Positions 58,946 through 64,000 of a stretch of DNA of 64,000 nt are shown here, in pieces (the first letter of the stretch is position 1; every line of letters begins with the position of its first letter). The notes beneath the pieces are model-generated. The model worked only from the letters and a program-made list of their open reading frames with translations. It made no database searches and was not told the DNA's origin. The stretch comes from Isoetes taiwanensis. Taxonomy: Eukaryota > Streptophyta > Lycopodiopsida > Isoetales > Isoetaceae. The position numbers and the translations under genes were made by a program. Location of the stretch: contig JAJEKV010000026.1 in the NCBI GenBank assembly GCA_021234155.1, positions 18,047,556-18,111,555 on the forward strand, given 5' to 3'.

Positions 58946-60814
58946 CGAAAGAGTTGTGTCATGCAGTGGCGCAATCGAGAATTTGGTGAATCGTTCATTC
59001 GGGTCATATCTCGATGAAATTGGGAATCCGACATCAGAGACATTTGGCATTAGCCATGGTAGGAGTTGATGATGATTTAGCTTCAATTAGCACGGGCCAG
59101 CAGTCGTGAGCACTGAAGAATACCTTGGAGGAAGGTTTTTCCAGCTGTTCCCCTAGCCCCGGAATAACATGTTTATCAAATCCCTATGCCTGGGAACCTG
59201 TGCTATACGACACCATTGTTTTGTATACATAGTTCAATGTACATGATTCGAGTTAAATTCTGCCTTTCTTTGGAAATTGTGATAAATTAGTTGGAGGAGC
59301 ACTTCCGGTTGAAAAGGCTAAGTATCTGAGGATAATCATGGAAATGGGGAGACCAATTTGGCTTCAAAGGCAAAAGCCTTGATAAGAAATGGCATTTTCC
59401 TATTCTGGTATCGTTGGATTAAGGTTTCTTTCTTGAACTGAAACTTAATTGTTAGGAAGAATGCATGGTATTTAAGATGGTTCAAATGTGTCTTTTGTCT
59501 TCTGTTTAATGTGCATCCTTTTTAGCCTCACCGTAGCTTGTGCAATAGCAAGGTTAGACTGCTTTCTTACTTCTAGATCTTAATATGAGTTTAAGGGTCT
59601 CTATTGCGTTCATTTTAAACCATTGGATATTATCTTATATATCCCCTCTACGAAATTTACACATCAAATTTGGGTTGAATTTTTTTGCCAAAGAGTACTA
59701 TAATGGTTGTCACATAGTGGGGCATTGCTCAAGGGTACTATAATGGTTGTCAATGGTTGTCATGTGTGTCAAGGGTACATTGCCTAGTCGTCAACGTCAA
59801 CGGGGAACTCCTGCATTAGAGATTTCAATCTCTCAATTGTACAAGATCTATATAGTCGTCATAGCCATTCGATGACGATTATACATATGTTCATATACTC
59901 GACTTGATATTGTATGTAGCATGGTGTGGTATGTGACAGTCAGGTCATGTGCAAGTAGTATTTGGTTGCTTTGGCTTGGCTTGCTGAGGGGGTATGTGGG
60001 GTATGGGATAAAGCCTTGAAAAGGTTGGGGCCCATTATATAACGATTTTCATGAAGGATCCGCCCTCTTGGTGTGTTGCTTAGCACTAAGAGATTATTGT
60101 GTAACATTTGGCATCACAACCAAGGTTCAATTAGTGGCAGCCACCACCATGTAACTAACTAACTATAACTTTCCCACCATGTTGTGGATCATGTATGTTA
60201 CTACAATTTCAACTTGCACCATCTGCTATATGCCATTTGTGATCCTAATAATTTGGTTCCAATTCAAACATGTATGGAATATATCCAAATACCAAGTGAA
60301 GATCGTAGTTCCACACTATATAGAAATGCTCCATGTCGAATGTTTATTTCCTTATCTAATACATCCACGTGATGTGACTCGTTTAATGGTGCTATAGATG
60401 AAGACCTATAGCTTAAAATATTGCGAGTACTGGGAAGTGATGACATTGCGAGGTTTGGAGTTAGGCTATGCATCAATGTTTCATTCCTCTACAAAACCTG
60501 CTCCTCAGATGTTTGAAGCTCTTCGTGACAAAAAATTGATCAGAGGTCTTCAAGCAGTTCTCTCATTTCTATGCTAACAAAACATGTATTTCCATTCTCT
60601 GCTCTATTACACTTGTCCTTATGCTTCTGCAATACTTCTTCCATGCCGAGCACCAAATATTTCTTCAGGCCAATTCCAATAAAGTCATGGTATCAAGTAT
60701 TCTATTGTCTAGAAGTAGCAATTTGAATTGATTGTCAAAACATGACTTTGGACTATGATTTAAGCCACATCACCCTCCGGCCATGGAGGGCAACCCGCCG
60801 TGCACAGCACCTTG
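58946..60814. other. Right part of the insertion, no gene supported
   Basis: AT-rich noncoding DNA with short chance frames. A small repeat of 'gtactataatggttgtca' lies at 59695-59765. The last 45 bp hold the hairpin and inverse 'ggttgccc' motif described for the insertion. Confidence 0.4.
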
Positions 60815-61959
60815 TTTCTGTAACTCCAATTGTCTTTAACCTTGAGTGAACTTCTAGGCTCCTGATCTTATTAACTCAGTTATTCCTTTTCGCTGTGAAA
60901 TAGCTTAGACTCCCATGTTGTTTGGTGCTCCTACTACATTGTCTTCTTAGTTCATGATTGATCTAATTTAATTCTTATGCTATCCACATTTGTATTTGCT
61001 TTGTCTTTGGTTATTGATGAGAGTCAAGTTATGTTTTCTAATGTCTTCAAATTCTTGTGATCTCTGCTATTTCTTTGTTCCTTGTTTCCACTTGGTTTCT
61101 GTGAATTTCCTGCTACAAGCTCTATTGCTTTTCCCTAGTTTAATGGTGGTTTTAATATTATACATCTCTTGACCTTAGTTCCTCTTTCTGTTTCCCTTTT
61201 TAGCTTATTTTCTATGACTGATCTCCTAAGCTCCCGGTATTCTACTGTAGCTATGGTTGTATATTTCTGTAGAGTAGCTTATTTTCCCAGCTTCTTTTAT
61301 GCTCCTACTTCATTACCTTCTTTATTCTTATATGATCTAAGTTTGCCAGTCTGCTGTCCACTCTCTGATAGGATTGTTGTCTCTCTTGTGATAACATATA
61401 CTGTTCTTGTGTAGGTGATTATGCCAGGTTGTGTCCATTGTTTTCTACTCTATATTCTGATTCCTTTTTTGTTGCTGCATGCTTACATATGATACACTTA
61501 ATATTTACTGGCCTTATTGTTTGTTAGTGGTTATTAACTAAGTGATTGTGGTGAAAGGCGATAAGCTGGTTTTGGTCCATAGCTTACCTGCTACCCGGTT
61601 ATTGGCAACCATTCTAATGCTTGTCTAATTTCTTGTGGTGCAGGTAACCGGACTGAACCCTCCATCTGTTTACTTGGTGTTCTTGGGAGCAAAGATTTTG
61701 ATGCGACTTTAAGTTTCTTTACAAAGCGTTTTCTGCTGAACTTAAATATGGGTGATATTCTACAAACTTGTGTTGAAGGAAAACTTTTCTTTACAAAGCT
61801 TTTTCTGCTGAATTTAAATATGGGTGATTTTCCACAAACTTGTGTTGTTGGATAACTCTTCTATATATCCGGTTTATGTTTTACTTTGGATATGACATAT
61901 CTTTACTTCTATGTTGTTACTCTATTCTGTTTTGAAGTTAGTAAACTTGGTTTAATAAT

Positions 61960-62120
61960 TTTCCCTTTATCTTCATTGTCTATTTATTTTTTTTTATTTT
62001 TTTTTGAAGGATGAGATTAAGTAATATTAATATAGAGTAAGTACAAGAAGAGCGATACTAGGGTGCCCCTGCCCAAACATGGGCGAGCACCCACATATTT
62101 CCCTTTATCTTCATTGTCTA
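61960..62120 (-). mobile_element. 115-bp retroposed insertion with 23-bp target duplication in unit B
   Basis: Positions 61960-61982 and 62098-62120 are identical 23-bp copies, present once in unit A (about 43391-43410). The 115 bp between begin with a T-rich tract, which is an A-rich tail on the minus strand, and contain 'gggtgcccctgcccaaacat', absent from unit A. This is the full signature of target-primed reverse transcription of a short or 5'-truncated LINE/SINE transcript. Confidence 0.93.
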
Positions 62121-62831
62121 ATTTTGTTTCTCTCCTTTATTATTTTTGAATTATATTGCCTTATCATGTTTATCTAGTCTCTTGTTTTTTATTTTTACTT
62201 TGTTCTCTTTCCTCTTTTCACAACTTTTTGATTTATTTCCGTTTTTCCATTTGTCTTAAAAGCTTTTTGTTCTTGACCCGTTTTATACTTGTTTGTATTC
62301 CTGATTCTTGTACTTGGCTTTTCCCTTATTTCTTTCAAGTTTCCTTGTCTTGTACCTTCACATCTATGATTTATTAGTTTTATTTTTTGGTAACTACTTC
62401 TATGTTTTCCCCTCCATTTGATGTATAGTTTTCTTTCAGTATTTTTGTTTTGTTCTACCTTGTTTCCTTCCCTCTCTCTACCAATTTAGTTTAAGTTTAT
62501 TCTCTTTTCCTTGCGCTCTTAGGCTCTTAAATCTTTCTGTTCTGCTTTGCATTCATAAGTCTTCTTTAACTTGCTTTTTCCTTTTTTATCCTTATTTGGT
62601 TCTTGTGTTAACATTTCTTTATGGTTGTTTTTTACTGATTTTCTATACTGGTTCGACTTCTATCCTTTTTCTACTCTTTTGTTTGATCCTTTTCAAGGCC
62701 TGGATAGGTTTTAAGCACCTTAATCTATCTAGGGTTGCTCTTGTATAGGCTTTTCATTCCAAATGGGATGTCTGGTCTTAAAAGTCTGAGTATCTAGTCT
62801 TAGACTTGTTTATTTCAGACTGGTTAAAAAG

Positions 62832-64000
62832 TTTTTTTTTTTTTTTTTTTTTTTGAGAGCAAGATATTTATATTTTATTGATGATATAGTATGTGTATAC
62901 ACATATATTCACAGGTCCAAAGCCAAATAACCTAAACAGTTCATCGCGATTTTTCCTAAAGTGTAGAGAAAAGGCAAAAACACCAGAATAACAGTCCACC
63001 TCAATGAGTGACCTCAATATAGCTGAAGATGATACCCCTTTTAAGTTCCACCACCGAAAGTGCAAGGGACATGAGCATAGAAGTAGAAGCTTCATCCCTC
63101 GCCTTAACTCGGCCCATACTCTATCTACACTCGAGTACTACTGGAAGAATAAAAATCATTTCTGACTTCTTGTACTTAGAGAGTATATTCTCACCGTCTT
63201 CCTATGAGCACAGATATAAAGGCCTCCCCCTAATGGGGTGGTCCTCATCCACCTCCCTCGCCCATGAAGCTCATTCAGATTGCATCTCCCCTCCAGCAAT
63301 GAGAACATGTGGTCCTCATATCCATTGTCTCATGGAATCAATCACTGTGGTAGAGTTATTATTGTGGTGCAGATTCTGAAAGTCTACACCTCCTTCTAGT
63401 TGGGATGGAAGAGGGCTAACATAAAATAGAAAACCTCCCTCCAAGTTGCAAGTGCTACAAATCAGTTCAATCATGGCTAAAACATGAACGGGACCGCACT
63501 GCCACAAAGCATCCAAGCTCTCCACAACTATATAACATTACTCAAGCTAAAGCCTCCCTGCTTGAGAAGCTTCCTTTGTACACCCTTAAGTAACCCCAAA
63601 ATATTTCACACAAGGGTGACTGCTCAAGAACAAAAAACTAAATATATCCCAACTTTATTCAACCATCAGATACACCACTGCAATTATAGCGTCCTTAGAT
63701 GCTAACTAAATAAATCCAGTGCTCTCTTCTTGAGAACCAACCTGTAGCAAATAGAACCATGATATACCCGAAGCTAATCTTAGTGCACCAGTGAACACGG
63801 GTAATAGAATTGCACAAAACCAGCTCATGCTTGCCCCATCTAGATACCAATGTAAAAACACTCTACCTTGAAAGAAAGAACCTTTTCCATGTTTAGATTG
63901 CATCTCATTAGGGATTTTTTGAGATCATAAAAGGGCCTTCTAAGAACTGCTGACTAAGCTATATGAACTACCAATCAAAAAACAGAACTGGTAATCCAGT
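62832..64000 (-). mobile_element. Retroposed sequence with polyA tail cutting unit B (runs off window)
   Basis: A T23 run (62832-62854) follows 'agactggttaaaaag', where unit A continues differently. Read on the minus strand it is a transcript ending 'caataaaatataaatatc' plus polyA. The body to the window end has no recognisable domain. Short minus-strand frames (62868-63095, 63316-63525, 63706-63903) do not resemble LINE proteins. It may be a processed transcript or a long LINE 3' UTR. Confidence 0.65.

Larger units (their letters stand above)
53898..60814. mobile_element. ~6.9-kb insertion in unit B, gene-fragment-bearing
   Basis: Unit A is continuous ('catatctttttt' then 'ctgtaactcc') where unit B is split, so both edges are fixed to within a few T. 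The left edge starts 'gggttgcccctagggggg' and folds into a hairpin with 'ggcaatccc'. Near the right edge is 'gagggcaaccc', the inverse of the left start, preceded by the hairpin 'ccctccggccatggaggg' (60773-60790), with 18 further bases to the junction. At most 2 bp of target duplication is possible. This combination does not match a standard class cleanly. Helitron-like and other non-autonomous elements are candidates. It carries a receptor-like kinase fragment, a duplicated segment and a LINE-like tail. Confidence 0.7.
52774..62831 (+). mobile_element. PLE-like retroelement, unit B (partial, interrupted)
   Basis: Follows unit A directly, head to tail. It repeats the unit A sequence from 41154 with few differences: the leader, the 5' exon, and the intron up to the region equivalent to 44130. 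It is split at 53897/60815 by a ~6.9 kb insertion and cut at 62831 by another insertion, so the RT part is not in the window. Because introns are retained, this copy was not made from a spliced mRNA. Confidence 0.8.

Noticed and set aside
53898-60814. Classical Helitron
   Set aside because: The junctions do not give a clean 5' TC and 3' CTRR in either orientation. It is kept only as one possible relation.

Overview
The window is nuclear DNA of a land plant. The evidence is a plastid-type 2Fe-2S ferredoxin fragment with the end of a transit peptide, pentatricopeptide-repeat (PPR) fragments, a Rubisco-LSMT-like SET-domain fragment, a plant receptor-like cytoplasmic kinase fragment, spliceosomal introns, and several plant transposon classes. 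The density of decayed elements suggests a large, repeat-rich genome (fern, lycophyte or gymnosperm type), but the clade cannot be fixed from the sequence. I see no intact, clearly functional host gene.

Layout. 1-360: AT-rich, nothing recognised. 360-1250: degenerate short tandem repeat. About 1.5-22.3 kb: a GC-rich satellite of about 20 head-to-tail monomers of roughly 1.1 kb. One monomer carries a ~530 bp insertion with two tRNA-derived SINE-like copies. Near each edge of the array lies the same unusual ~0.5 kb variant segment, and a strongly diverged monomer sits outside the right edge (23.05-23.47 kb). 23.59-30.71 kb: a ~7.1 kb CACTA-like DNA transposon. Its ends carry a 16-bp palindromic subterminal motif. 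Inside are a long pyrimidine tract, a degenerate protein-kinase fragment (probably captured), a hairpin/telomere-like repeat and a multi-exon element gene. 31.3-33.5 kb: ferredoxin and PPR pseudogene fragments and an unidentified ORF. 35.9-38.9 kb: an antisense, 5'-truncated non-LTR retrotransposon (LINE) and a second detached copy of its 3' end.

About 40.6-62.8 kb: the most unusual part. It is a head-to-tail tandem arrangement of an intron-containing element encoding a reverse transcriptase that looks Penelope-like (PLE-like). Unit A (41.11-52.77 kb) has a 5' basic exon, two middle exons, and a long RT frame (50.57-52.62 kb) broken by three in-frame stops. Unit B (from 52.77 kb) repeats the 5' exon and its ~2.3 kb intron almost exactly. 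It is split by a ~6.9 kb insertion (53.90-60.81 kb) holding a receptor-like kinase pseudogene, and is cut again by a retroposed polyA sequence at 62.83 kb. A diverged scrap of a third unit lies at about 40.6 kb.

The parts do not act as a pathway. The window is best read as layered, nested transposable elements with captured host-gene fragments beside a satellite array. The organising themes are tandem amplification (satellite, PLE-like units) and gene-fragment capture (kinase in the CACTA-like element; SET-domain and RLCK fragments within the PLE-like units).
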